The translations under genes and the position numbers were made by a program. A stretch of DNA of 64,000 nt from Metellina segmentata (lineage: Eukaryota > Arthropoda > Arachnida > Araneae > Tetragnathidae): contig OX375874.1 in assembly GCA_947359465.1 (NCBI GenBank), forward strand, positions 100,939,441 to 101,003,440. Reading direction: 5' to 3'. The notes under the pieces are model-generated. The model was not told where the DNA came from, ran no database searches, and saw only the letters and a list, made by a program, of their open reading frames with translations. Shown one piece after another: positions 10,946 through 22,089 of this stretch. Within the stretch, counting starts at the first letter, position 1. Each line of letters opens with the position of its first letter.

Positions 10946-11593
10946 AAAAAAATCTAACGGGCCTTTATTTAACCGTCAAATTGACCAACAATAGGTAAAA
11001 ATTAAAGCGTGTTATACAGAAACTATTATCGTGTTATACAAGGGTCGTCGCAATTTTAGTACCGTGTTGTAGGAAATCCGTGTTAGAAGAGGGTGACCTG
11101 TATTTCTCATTTCTGTCAACTGTAATTTTAAAATCCAATAGGATATTTAATGGTATTTTTCAGAGAAATTTTAATAGCATTCTTTTGAGGTTAATTTATT
11201 GAACCAGAATATTTCAGTTTTGTTGTAATATGGTCGTAGCTAAATTTCTTTGTAAAAACATTTTGCCGTTTCATTGATAAGAATAACAAATTTAGAATGT
11301 AATCAATATAGTTGTACCTTACGAAAGCAACAAAAAAATCGTAATTGTTTCTAAATATAGATCCAATGAAAATCACGGTGTTTTCATATATTTATGTGAT
11401 GTTAATTAGCTACCTACTATTTAAAATACACTTTATTCAAAATAATCCATGAAATAAATGATTATGAAATAATTAATTTTGCGTCAAGAGGAATTTATTT
11501 AAACACAACTACTCTTTGGAATTTAAATCAGAATAAAAAATAAGAATTTGTTTGACATTCAATTGTAAACAATTTTTGTCGAATTTATAGACA
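10946..11593. other. Intergenic, no gene seen
   Basis: AT-rich DNA with no recognisable coding or repeat family. Confidence 0.5.
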
Positions 11594-12168
11594 CTAGGGG
11601 GCCCTTCCCCGCTCGCTAATCCTCATTGGTTCCTGGCGCGAACATTGCTCGCATCAGTAAAGACATGTAAACTTGTAAAAATTTAAATGTAAATTTGTAA
11701 AATGTTAAGTTATACAGTACCTTTGGAATCAGAACTCGAACAGTTTGGAATTCAAATGAAAAAAAAAACATTGAGGATATTTTGACTCAAAATGTGAGCC
11801 CTGCGTTTGAAATCGAATCCCTAGCATGTTGTTTGTGTGTGCATATCCTCAGAACTCGCGCGAGCGAGCCACCTATACACTTTTTCACTGTGTTTGTTGT
11901 CGAAAATGGTAGTGTAGGGGCCTTTTTAACTGAGATTGTTGACCATAAAAATGACCCTGAAAAGACCCCTTGTTTTTGACATGTTGAAAGAAAGTTGTGC
12001 AATGAACTTTTATTGTTAATTTTTGTTCAATAAAATTTCATTCGATAACGCTTTAAATTCAATTGAGGCGCGATGATTCGTGGTAAACAAACAATCATGC
12101 AGTGTTACCAAAACGCGATAGCAATAAAGTCTTTTTTGTGTGCCACGTAAGAGAATTATATAGATAGA
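11594..12168 (-). mobile_element. Helitron family A, non-autonomous copy
   Basis: On the minus strand it begins TCTATCTATATAATTCTCTT then ACGTGGCAC, and ends ...GGCCCCCTAG. Host A lies before the 5' TC (T at 12169) and host T after the 3' CTAG (A at 11593), the A-T insertion signature of Helitrons. The 5' block with AACACTGCATGATTGTTTG and GTTATCGAATGAAATTTTAT matches the copies at 18580, 22737, 30386 and 45276. The interior and the 3' hairpin region are more diverged. No Rep/helicase coding. Confidence 0.88.
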
Positions 12169-13454
12169 TTGCAATTTTATACTCAACAAGATTTATTTCA
12201 TAAATAAACGAATTTGTATCTAATACTCTTACATAAGCACTACTATTCGCAGACCTTTTAGTGAGGAGAATCAAATTTCATGATCTGGTTTAGAGTGGGG
12301 CATGCTTATATAAGGCTTTATGTTTATGCAATATAAAAAAATACAAAATTTTTGCTTGTTACTGGAACCATATATACGGCAAAACGCAATCAGGTTTTAG
12401 CTAAACTGTTTACCTTATTAAATTAAATCATCCTCAGAATTTAGCACTAATCGGTTTGATAAACGTTTTTATTGAGTGAAGGACTGCTCTATGTTTGATT
12501 TTTTTTTTATCTCGACAAATTTTTAACTAACTTTTCCTATTTCTCCATAACTTTTCCGGCTTTGTAGAAGTATATTTATGGAATAATGAGGAGAGAAAAT
12601 GCTTTCATTCTAATTATTTTTGCTATACGTTTAAGGTGTTTAGAACACCTTAAACTTATAGCAACATGCTATTCACACAGTTTTTTAAAATTTAACTCTA
12701 AAAATCCAGTTATTGGTTTATGATAAAATAATTTCAGCGAGAAAAAGCCATATTAAACTAATTATTAATTAGCTAATTAAAATATAAAAAACTAATTAGC
12801 ATGTTTTTTAACACTGATATCTCAAATTCTAATTTGTTTAGAAAGACAATTCTAGTTGGAAAATATTTCCAATATGTTTCTTCATTCTTTGACTCTCAAT
12901 CAAGTTGTGAGAAAAGTTTTCCTGTTGCAACTTTTTTCGCCAAGTATGCATAAAAAAACAAGATTTATTCTGAAAATTCAAGATTAAAAAATCCATTAAA
13001 AATTTAATTTTTAACTAATAATTCAAATTGAGGGGTTCAAAACACCCACTGTATTTTTAGATTATAATGATACAAAAATAATTATTATAGATTAATTTAT
13101 TGTTGAGTTATAACTGTTTGAACAAAGCTTCCTATTGCAAAAACTTGTTTCTTCAGAAAACGAGTTTAAAGTTTTGGAAACACTTCTGTTTATGGTAATA
13201 GTACCTTACGAAAACCCTTGTAACTAGAAAACTATTTCGAATATTTTCAATATATTGGCTTCGTTTGCAAGCTAAAGAATTGAAGAATAATATTTTGAAA
13301 CAAAAATAAATTTAGACTTTCAGTTCGATTTTAGAATTTCTAGTGTGGGTTTTAACCCATACAACCTTAAAAGGAAGCTATATGATAATAAGGATCTATT
13401 CATTTAATATAAGCGGAAGGTATTTTATTTTGATTAGCCTTGCACTGCAGCAAC
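12169..13454. other. AT-rich intergenic stretch with hairpin-prone sequence
   Basis: No gene seen. Apart from the palindrome at 12621-12663, weaker dyads of the same flavour occur near 13036 (GGGTTCAAAACACCC) and 13344 (GTGGGTTTTAACCCAT). Otherwise A/T-rich with no recognised repeat. Confidence 0.45.
12621..12663. repeat. Near-perfect palindrome (hairpin)
   Basis: Arms GTTTAAGGTGTT (12629-12640) and AACACCTTAAAC (12644-12655) are perfectly complementary around a 3-nt loop TAG. Outside a single C/T mismatch the pairing resumes with TGCTATA (12621-12627) and TATAGCA (12657-12663). That gives a 20-position stem with one mismatch. Confidence 0.9.
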
Positions 13455-13645
13455 TTCCATTGCGCTATTGACGAAGGTATGGGATCAAACCCAAATGGAA
13501 AAATCCGAGGATAACACCACGCAATCTTGAACCACGGTGAAATGACGAGATCACACCTGAACTGGCACTCTCCTCTTCAAACATCCACACCAACTCAACG
13601 TAATGACATTGAAAGCCACTGTAGTTTTAATTTTCCCCAAGTTCT
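13455..13645 (-). mobile_element. SINE family 1, partial
   Basis: Minus-strand body and tail blocks (TTGAGTTGGTGTGGATGTTT; CCGTGGTTCAAGATTGCGTG; GTGTTATCCTCGGATTTTTC) identify the family. The tRNA head is missing. Diverged. Confidence 0.75.
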
Positions 13646-13649
13646 TTTG

Positions 13650-14156
13650 TAAACGGTAGTCTTTGGTTGGGTTCTCGTAAACTGAAACCTACGGTTACTA
13701 ATTTATTACTCTTCGAACCGGGCTATAGAGGTCGTAATATCAGCAACAAGCAGGTCAGCACGACGTTGCCGTCACAGTTCTTTTCGTTTCCTTACATAAG
13801 TAAACATAAGAAAAGATACTGAAAACATAAGAAAAGATACTGAAACATAAAGTAAAAACAATAATCTTACGAATGAATCCCACCTCCACCCGACGTCATG
13901 TCAGGTGGAGATGGGTTACAATTGTAAAATTATTTATTTAAAGAAAATCCTATTTGAGATATAGATCTGGTATAAAAGTTAACGTAGATTTCATATCTCT
14001 TAAAATTTTCACTCTATCTTTAATGATTGCGAATATAGAAAACCTCAAAATAGTCATTTCCCGTGATAAAATCGTTAGCAAGAAAGTTACACAACACAAA
14101 CACACACACTTCCTTTTGTAATAGTAGAGTTATCTACATAATTTTGGACTTAAGTA
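13650..14156. other. Intergenic, no gene seen
   Basis: No recognisable gene. It contains a local duplication of AACATAAGAAAAGATACTGA near 13803-13845. Confidence 0.45.
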
Positions 14157-14640
14157 CAGGGTTCCCGTACTGACGATTCGTGAATTTATTATACGAAAAC
14201 AACTAACTTTAAAACAATTATTTTTATGCCAATGGTAAAAAGCACTTTTAACCTAACGCAGGAAAAAAAAATTACATTTACATTTACAATAAATGTTTAA
14301 AATTTCCGCCCTTTTCTTGGAGGCAAAGCTGAAGTCGTTTACGCATATTTTAAGAAACGCATTTCAAGATGTTGGAAGTGATTTCTTGTATCCTTTGAGT
14401 AATGGTAATTTTCAGATCGCTTAATGTTTGGCTATTATCTTCACTAACTTTTTTCTTTAAATATCCCCACAGAAAGTAAGTCAGAGATGCGCAGATCAGG
14501 GAAGAGGTGGCCAAAGGTTTCTTGAGATGAGTCGATCGCCAAAAAATATCTTGAAGCATGCCCATGGTTTCATAACTTGTATGGCAAATTGCAACGTCTT
14601 GTGGGAACCACGAGTCTCGTTCATTCATTTCTAATAATGC
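14157..14640 (-). pseudogene. mariner-superfamily transposase, C-terminal fragment with 3' terminus
   Basis: The minus-strand frame 14628-14350 encodes WFPQDVAICHTSYETMGMLQ (second Asp block, usually QQDGATCHT), a decayed SLICASLTYFLWGYLKKKV (usually SPDLxxxDYFLWGYLK, so the third acidic residue appears lost) and an SDLKITITQRIQEITSNILK tail. The 3' terminus near 14157, CAGGGTTCCCGTACTGACGA, matches the end at 23158 apart from a small deletion. This family ends in CAGGGTGTCC-type inverted repeats next to TA. The N-terminal half is absent. Confidence 0.78.
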
Positions 14641-14644
14641 AACA

Positions 14645-16495
14645 AATTGTTGAATAAGTTCATATAGTGTACCTTTACTCGGTATTGCATCAGTTGGTTA
14701 CTTATGTAGCGAAAATTCTTTACATCTTTCATATGATTTTCATTCAAAATAAGCCTCAAACAGCGCGATTCTCTGAATGCGTGATAAATTCAACTTGCAA
14801 TGAAGAACAAAATGACGTGGAACTTTATTATCGCACAGCTTGAGTGCGAAGAAAATCAAACGATACAGATTAAAGAATCGATAAAACTATGAGCAGACGA
14901 TAAAATTAAAAAATTAAAGATAACACGGGCAGTAAATTTTTTAAAAGTTGGATTAAGGGAACTCTTATTACACCTGTATCACGAAATTAAATACAAGATT
15001 CTGTTTATGGTCCAAACAATAGCGTCCAGAAATAGAACACAAAGTTATTAAATTGTTTTGATTAATAATTTTGAAAGTAAGAGTGTCATACCTAAAGGAG
15101 ATCTAGTAGTAAGTTATTAAAAAAATTCATACTGTTAATGTTAACAGTATTTGGATGTTTATTTTAAAGTGAGTGGTAAGAAAGTTTTATAAAAAATGTT
15201 CTTTCATCTATTCGAAGAACTGAGAAGAAAAAATGGATGTTATTATTAGACTTGTTTTCTTTTAAATTTAAAATAGCTTTTGAGTTGGAGGATAAAACAT
15301 TTGACGAGGAAGCTCAGAATAAACAGAGATAAACTCGGTATGATAAAGGTATTAAAAATGCATCAGACAATAGGAATTAAAAAACGATAATCTATAAATG
15401 TTCTAAAACGATTACACCCAAATACTTCACTCTCTCAAAAAATATATTTGTAAACTGTGCGCTCTAAAATAAATCTTAAATGTTCCAAAACCGAATTGGA
15501 AGTGTTGCATATTTATCCAGAATAAATTTTGCGTCTCTTTTATACAAGAATTTTATAATACATGCTAATATAATCTGGTTTTATACTTACTTGCAAAGAA
15601 ATATAAGATACGGTTCCCTTTGAAAACGGAAATGTCGAGAGTAAAAATAAATGCTGTGATGCATAAACATGTTCTCATTGCAAAAGTCTTCTGTCAAATC
15701 TTTCACTAAATTTCGCTTTAGTCCTATTTTAAAAATTAAAATGCATGATAGAAGCTATTTTTCTTTTAATACCTCAGTATTTAGAAGAAAATGTGAATTA
15801 TGCATTTAGAAAATCGATATTAATGGAAAAGTTGCGAGCTATTTTCATTACATGTTACGACGCCTTAACTATCCTCAACTGAATTGTATTTAAGTAGAAA
15901 ATGTAGTTTCATTTTAACATTGAATTGTATAATCGAGGTATATATTCTTAACTCATATCAGTAAATAGACGTTCTGTATGAAACAATTCTTGAAAAAAGC
16001 ATTTCGTTTTTGCAATTTCGCAAATAGTTTCTGATATTTTATTTCCATCACAATGGAAATGAAACTTTGCTTGTTGGTGAAAGAAGATAAATGATTTTCC
16101 TGAAATTCAATGTTTTTACAAGGGTTACGATAATTGATTTATTAGTTATACTTCTAATTCTAATTCGAATAGTATTTTTAAACAAATATTTGAAGTAAAA
16201 GTAGCTGTGAATGTTTAATGTCTGAAAAGGGATAAAACAATTTTTTGACAAGTTTACTTTTATTTCTGCTCACATTGGAATTATCGCTTGTGACAGCCAT
16301 AATTAGCTTAAATTTTACTAAAGCGATATGAAATTCCACATTTTTTTAAATCTAAGATTAAGGGGATACACTTTGGTATTAAATAACACTTATTAATATA
16401 TAAATAACAAAAAGCTTTAGAGGGTTATTATAAAGTCTTCTTGAAATCAGACCACTTTGCGTAACATCAGCTCAAAACTGGATATCCTGTGCATG
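14645..16495. other. AT-rich intergenic stretch, no gene seen
   Basis: About 1.85 kb without recognisable coding blocks, repeats shared with the rest of the window, or strong dyads. Open frames are short. Confidence 0.5.
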
Positions 16496-16499
16496 CTCT

Positions 16500-17262
16500 T
16501 CAGTCACTGTTTTGGATTCACTTTTTCAGTCATTGTCAATATCTCTAAATATCTCAAATTGTCTCCAACTGTCGGGTCAATTCGGGGTCAACATTCCGGG
16601 TTGGTTGCCATCGCCTTCCCATAATTTCCCAAATTTACTCTATGGGAAAGAGATCAGAAGACCTAGATGGCCAAGGAAGTGTTGGGAAAGTTTGAAGACT
16701 TGAGAATTGGATTGTACCACGTGGTTGTTGTTGAGGGTGGAGCTTCTTGTTGTCACACTCGGCGAGACCACGTGATCGTTCGAAAAGGAATGTGATTAAA
16801 AATTATTTTTGAGACTTCCTAATGACACGGTTTCGGAAAGTGAGCTTTCTTGATGCGCTCCCTTCTTGTTCTAGAAACTCAAAGTTGCGTATTTCAGTCT
16901 GATATTAATATTTACTGTGTAGTTGTGTTGTTTGTTTCATGTCTCAAAATAAATCACAACAAGACATTCTTGCACTCGATGATTTTTTTCAAAGACAATT
17001 CGTAGCAACACTTGCCGAACGGACTTTATCTTGTTGAAAAGCAAGTTCGGAGTGTCGCAAAAAGAACGGTAACACAACCGGTCGTAGAATGTCGCCTACG
17101 TACCGTAGTACTCTATGTATGTCAGAAATGACTACCAAAGAGGTCCGGCTATCGAAGGAGATTGCACCCCAGACCATTGTGCCCTGTTGTGGGCATGTGT
17201 GGCGTGCGTTAGTAAGTGCAGGATCCCCACGCTGCCCCGGACGTCGCTATATATATATATAT
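16500..17262 (-). pseudogene. Tc1-like transposase, C-terminal half, interrupted
   Basis: The minus-strand piece 17260-16985 reads MVWGAISFDSRTSLVVISDI ... YVGDILRPVVLPFF ... LAFQQDKVRSAS with the second Asp. The continuation is 16730-16510, LPWPSRSSDLFPIE followed by a stop and IWEIMGRRW, with the catalytic Glu kept. About 250 bp of unrelated DNA separates the two where the family has none, so the gene was split by an insertion of unknown identity. The 5' side runs into a short (TA)n tract at about 17249-17265, and the N-terminus and first Asp are missing. Confidence 0.8.
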
Positions 17263-17578
17263 ATAACAATCCGTTACTCTATCATCCGGGCCACTATGAC
17301 CCAGAAATTTATATATGGATGACTGATGGAAAAAAAATCTTGATCCTTCGTTGTAATCAAAGTTTAAGCACTAAGTATATGAAGTTTGCTTTGTTACTTC
17401 TTCTAGCGTAAGTGTCATATTTGCCCAAGATGCACCAAGAAAAGTTATTTCGAACCACTGTGAGATGTTGAGATCACAACGGAGATAAAAAAAACTAGAT
17501 AATAAATAAAGTTTTCCTTTCGAATAATGCATGAAATAAACAGAAAAATACTACAACGTTTGATCTTGAAAAGACAAG

Positions 17579-17878
17579 CCGACCAACCAGTATAGTGGTT
17601 AAGGTGTTAGCCTCTTCATCGGAAGGTTCCTGGTTCGAATCCGGGCATGGATGTTTGTAAAAGTATGGTGTAGAGGTGGCTGGTGCATCTTAAATCTGTC
17701 CTCACGTTGGGTTGGCGTGGAAGTGCCAGCTCAGGTGTTGTTTCGTCATCAGTCCATGGTTTAAAATTACAAGGTGTTGTCCTCGGATCTTTTCCGTAAG
17801 GGATTGATCCCGGACCGTCGTCAATAGCCCATTGTATTGCTCTAGTACGGCGTTAACAAAAAATTACCAACTACCATT
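17579..17878 (+). mobile_element. SINE family 1, near full length
   Basis: The tRNA-like head contains box A around TATAGTGGTTAAGGTGTTAG and a perfect box B GGTTCGAATCC (17632-17642). Body blocks TGGTGTAGAGGTGGCTGGTG and TTGGGTTGGCGTGGAAGTGC follow, then tail GGGATTGATCCCGGACCGTC and the terminal ...CAAAAAATTACCAACTACC. A deletion of about 20 bp in the middle, compared with the copy at 3119, is visible. Confidence 0.88.
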
Positions 17879-17939
17879 AAATGAGACAAATGAAATCTTC
17901 AAATTATTACAATTCAATAAAAATACTCTAAGAATGCAG

Positions 17940-18232
17940 GTAGGTTGGTAATTGACGTGGCACTGGAGAGCGGCACGACGGTCTATTGGCCGTCATGGTC
18001 GACGAAATCAATTTGAGGAAAAAAATCCAAAGGGAAATATCTAAAGAGAGTTTCTCATAATTTTGAATCATGGGTCAGCTGAAGAAGCAAAACCTGAGGT
18101 GGCACAACTGCTTTTCAAATTTTCACACCACGCCAACTTGAGGAAGTTTTAAGCCACGACAGATTTAACGTACACCCTCCACTTTATACACGACGGTCTT
18201 TGGTCTTCCAACCGATCTGTTGCCGCCTTAAC
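17940..18232 (-). mobile_element. SINE family 1, degenerate, opposite orientation to its neighbour
   Basis: Minus-strand body (AAGTTGGCGTGGTGTGAAAA; ACCTCAGGTTTTGCTTCTTC) and tail are recognisable, with a decayed head near 18180-18230. It lies tail to tail with the copy at 17579-17878, 60 bp away, giving an inverted SINE pair. Confidence 0.72.
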
Positions 18233-18282
18233 AAAAAAGATTGGTTAGTATTTTAATTAATGTCGTATTGGAGCAACAGCAT

Positions 18283-18424
18283 TCTTATTCCCTCAACGTA
18301 TCTACGTACTGTCTTGAATAACCTCGAGAAAATTGATGGATGCAACTATCATTTCTTGACCCCTTATAACAAGAGATAACCTTATGCCTTGACAATACAT
18401 ATTGTATTTAGATGATATATTAAT
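18283..18424 (+). repeat. Spacer unit 1 of composite satellite (3' part only)
   Basis: Homologous to 19985-20129 and 21510-21660. Shared blocks include TTCTTATTCCCTCAACGTAT, AACCTCGAGAAAATTGATGG, CAACTATCATTTCTTGACC and AACAAGAGATAACCTTATG. As in the other units, a minisatellite array starts immediately after it. Confidence 0.75.
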
Positions 18425-19639
18425 AAACGGTTAACAGAAGATAGTGTATTAGTTGACAGTAGATTGCAAGGCAGTTAGACAGTATATTAGTAGACGGTAG
18501 ACGGTATATACCACATATTAGTAGACTGTAAGACAGTATAGACCGTATATGAGTAGACAAAAGAGGGGCATAAACAGTATCTATATATATAATTCTCTTA
18601 CGTGGCACGCAAAAAAGACGTTATTTGTAATCGCGTTTTGGCAACACTGTACGGTTTGTTTGTTTATCGCGAAGTCTCGCGCATCGATTGAATTTATAGC
18701 GTTATCGGATGAAATTTTATTGAAAAAAAAAAGGAAATTTTAATGAGCTGTTGCAGTTAGTTTTTAATATAAATCAAAGAAAGCGGAGGATATTTTCAGG
18801 GCCATTTAAAAAACGGTCCTTTTCAGGGCCAACAATTATAGTTCAACAAGACGCTTGCACTACAACTTTCGGCAACAAACGCAATGAAAAAGTGTGGGTC
18901 GTTTGAGTGCTGGGAAAATGTACACACAAACAACATGCTGGGTATTCAATTTCCAAAGCAACGTTCACATTTCGAGTTAAAATTTGCACAAAGTTTTCAT
19001 TTGAATTCTGATTTTAGAGATACTGTATATATTTTTTCTGTAATACACAGCAAATTTAGATTTGAAAACATATTTTTTTGGTAACATATTTTGTAAACAA
19101 TCCCTTATGCTAGGACACATGTCTTCATTGAGGCGAGCGAAGCGAGCATAGGTTCGCGCAGCGAACCAATGAGGATTGCGAAGCAATCCTCCGGGGGTTG
19201 GCGAGCGTTAGCGATCAGGGGGTAGGCCCCCTAGTATTAATAGATAGTAGATGGTAAGGCAGCAGAGACAGTATATTAGTCGACATTATAGAGTCTATAC
19301 TGTCTACTAATATACGGTTTTCACAGTAAACCGTATATTTGTAGACCGAAGGGGCATAGACAGTGTGTTAGTAAATAGTAGAATGTAAGGCAGTATATAC
19401 AGTATATTAGTTGACAGTATAGAGTCTATAGTGTCTACTAATATACGGTCTTTACAATAAACCGTATATTAGTAGACAGTAAGACAGTATATACTGTGTA
19501 TTACTGGACATAGTATATAGACAGTGTATTAGTAGACATAAGACACAGACAGTGTATTAGTAGATAGTAGAAGATAAGGCAGTACACATTGTATGTTAGT
19601 TCACAGTAAGACCGTATGTTATTCTGATAGAGTTATACT
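18425..19639 (+). repeat. Degenerate TAGTAGACAGTA minisatellite array, interrupted by a Helitron
   Basis: Irregular repeats of TATTAGTAGACAGTAAGACA-type sequence occupy 18425-18579 and 19235-19639; 18580-19234 is a Helitron inserted into the array. The units are a diverged version of the regular 39-bp repeat at 20130-20810. Confidence 0.8.
18580..19234 (+). mobile_element. Helitron family A, full-length non-autonomous copy
   Basis: 655 bp. It begins TCTATATATATAATTCTCTT after host A (18579) and ends in CTAG (19231-19234) before host T (19235). The 3' end carries consecutive hairpins: GTTCGC-GCA-GCGAAC, GATTGC-GAA-GCAATC, and the terminal AGGGGG-TAGG-CCCCCT just before the final AG. No open frame resembles Rep or helicase. 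It sits inside the minisatellite array, so it is younger than the array. Confidence 0.93.
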
Positions 19640-20129
19640 ATGCATAAGGGATATCAAATACCCTTTGACAAAATTTAACTTGGTAGTAAGTGTTTCAAGT
19701 ATTGGCTTCCAATATTGCACACTTGGCAGTGGTCGACGAATGTATAAGTGAAAACTGGGCAAATGTTTATCAGGGCCTTCTAGGAAATCCACGTGGAGCT
19801 CCTGGATATACAGTCGCTTTATGAAAGAGAGTGTGAGAGAGAGAGAATTGGGGTTGTATGGTTTCTTCCCTAAAATCTACATAAACTGCTTACATGAAGT
19901 TTCAAGCACTGTCGATCCCTAAATGTAATTTTCTAGGCACCTGGGTGCACAAAAAGCGATCAAATTTACAATTAATCCCCCAGACCAGCGTTCTAATTCC
20001 GTCAACGTGTCTTCGTGTCCTACTGAATAACCCCGAGAAAATTGATCGATTCAACTATCGTTTCGGGACCTCTAGTAATAAGAGGTACCATTATGTCCTG
20101 ACAATTCATATTATACTATAGATAATACA
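19640..20129 (+). repeat. Spacer unit 2 of composite satellite
   Basis: Homologous to 21150-21660 over most of its length: ATAAGGGATATCAAATACCC, AATCCACGTGGAGCT, GGCACCTGGGTGCA, CAGACCAGCGTTCTAATTCC and AACCCCGAGAAAATTGAT. A (GA)n tract near 19828-19843 is private to this copy. The frame QTSVLIPSTC...NNPEKID aligns with QTSVLIPPTC...INPEEID of unit 3, but stops elsewhere argue against a working gene. Confidence 0.8.
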
Positions 20130-20810
20130 GTAGGAAACAGTAGAGAGAAGGCAGTGCATTAGTAGACAGTAGACGGCAAGGCAGTAAAGACAATATGTTA
20201 GTAGACAGTAGACGGCAAGGCAGTAAAGACAATATGTTATTAGACAGTAGACGGCAAGGCAGTAAGGACAATATGTTATTAGACAATAGACGTCAAGGCA
20301 GTAAAGACAATATGTTATTAGACAATAGACGTCAAGGCAGTAAGGACAATATGTTAGTAGACAGTAGACTGCAAGGCAGTAAAGACAATATGTTAGTAGA
20401 CAGTGGACGGCAAGGCAGTATAGACAATATGTTAGTAGACAGTAGACGGCAAGGCAGTAAAGACAATATGTTAGTAGACAGTAGACGGCAAGGCAGTAAA
20501 GACAATATATGTTATTAGACAGTGGACGGCAAGGCAGTAAGGACAATATGTTAGTAGACAGTAGATTGCTAGGCAGTAAAGACAATACGTTAGTAGACAG
20601 TAGACGGCAAGGCAGTAAAGACAATATGTTAGTAGGCAGTAGACGGCAAGGCAGTAAAGACAATGTGTTAGTAGACAGAAGACGCCAAGGCAGTAAAGAC
20701 AATATGTTAGTAGACAGTAGACGGCAAGGCAGTAAAGACAATATGTTAGTAGACAGTGGACGGCCAGGCAGTAAAGACAATATGTTAGTAGACAGTAAGC
20801 CAAAAAGACC
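20130..20810 (+). repeat. 39-bp minisatellite, about 17 units
   Basis: Unit GTAGACAGTAGACGGCAAGG followed by CAGTAAAGACAATATGTTA, in very regular tandem. Because 39 is divisible by 3, stop-free frames run through it on both strands (13-residue repeat MLVDSRRQGSKDN forward; YCLAVYCLLTYCL-type reverse). One unit near 20505 has two extra bases, which breaks the forward frame. I take these frames as by-products of the repeat. Confidence 0.95.
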
Positions 20811-21149
20811 GTATATTTGTAGACAGAAGAAACATAGACAGTAAATAGTAGACGGCACTAATATAAAGTCTATATAATAGACCGTATATTATTAGACAGT
20901 AATTCAGTATATACAGTTTATTAGTAGACATAAAAAATAGACAGTGTATTAGTTGACGTAAGAAATAGACATTGTATTAGTAGATAATATAAGATAGGCA
21001 GTACAGATAGTAAGACAGTATAGACCGCGCGTATATTAGTAGACAGAAAATATAGACAGTGTATTAGTTGACAATAAGACGGTGTATTAGTTGACAATAA
21101 CGCAGTGTATTAGTTGACAATAACGCAGTGTATTAGTTGACAATAAGTC
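20811..21149 (+). repeat. Degenerate continuation of the minisatellite
   Basis: Diverged TATTAGTAGACA / GTGTATTAGTTGACAATAA units. The last four (21055-21140) form a local 24- to 25-bp sub-repeat GTGTATTAGTTGACAATAAC. Confidence 0.8.
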
Positions 21150-21740
21150 TGTATATTATCCTGAAAGTATACAATATGTGTTTTAGGGATTTCAATTACT
21201 CACTGATAACATTTGACATGGTATAAAGTGTTCCAGGTAATGACTACCCGCATTAAAGCACCCTTGTCAGAGTCGTCACATGGGTATGTGTAAACTGGGA
21301 AACTGCCGGACAGAGCCCTCTAGCAAATCCATGTGGAGCTTGTGGGCACATGTTCCTAGGTGAAATCGGGTTACATGGATTTTATCCCATCATCTACATG
21401 AACTGCTTACAGGAAGCTTTGAAACACTGTAGATCCGGAAATACAATTTTCCAGGCACCTGGGTGCAGGAAAAGCGAAGCCAAGTCACAACGACTCCCAC
21501 AGACCAGCGTTCTGATTCCACCTACGTGTGTACACATCCCTTTGATTAACCCCGAGGAAATTGATGGTGTGCAACTATCATTTCAGGACACGCCGAACGC
21601 ACCTCTAATAACAAGAGAGAATATTATGTCCTCTGACAGTACACAATTTATAAGGGATATCAATTACGCTCTGACAGGGTGGAAGGGAGAATTATTGTGT
21701 TTTCGTCTTAATTTCGCTGTTGACGGAGATTAAGCGGAAA
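21150..21740 (+). repeat. Spacer unit 3 of composite satellite, with 127-residue open frame
   Basis: The longest and best preserved spacer. It holds an open frame at 21350-21733 starting MFLGEIGLHGFYPIIYMNCL. I recognise no domain. At about 21650 the text ATAAGGGATATCAATTACGC repeats the spacer start seen at 19640, so a fourth unit begins directly here and is soon truncated. The open frame could be the relic of a gene from which the repeat arose, or chance. Confidence 0.72.
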
Positions 21741-22085
21741 CGGAACTGCGTGTTGTGTGGTAATTTCTTTTCTGTCTCTGCTTCCACGGGGGTCTTCCAC
21801 GAGTTGTGCTTTGTCACGCTCCGATGACTGCTTTCTTTTTTTAAGATAAGCGTGATTAATATGGTAAAGCTTGGTTGAGTTAATTAAACGATGGAACTAA
21901 AGTCCTCTGGAGCAGGTCTATTGCGCATTCTCATGTAAATGATTACTATCGACTAGCTGTGTTTGGATTGTTGTGCCACACTTAGAAGAAGATCCGTTTA
22001 GCTGGGAAAGGGGTCGTAATCTGCTATCTATTGAATTCGGTGAGGTAGTTTGGTATTGTTTTCGCTAACAACACAGATAAGGAAT
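21741..22085. other. Intergenic, no gene seen
   Basis: Between the composite satellite and the mariner remnants. Nothing recognised. Confidence 0.45.
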
Positions 22086-22089
22086 GGAT

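Noticed and set aside
20106..20858. 250-codon open frame on the minus strand, rich in Leu, Cys and Tyr
   Set aside because: It coincides exactly with the 39-bp minisatellite and repeats every 13 residues; no start context or domain.
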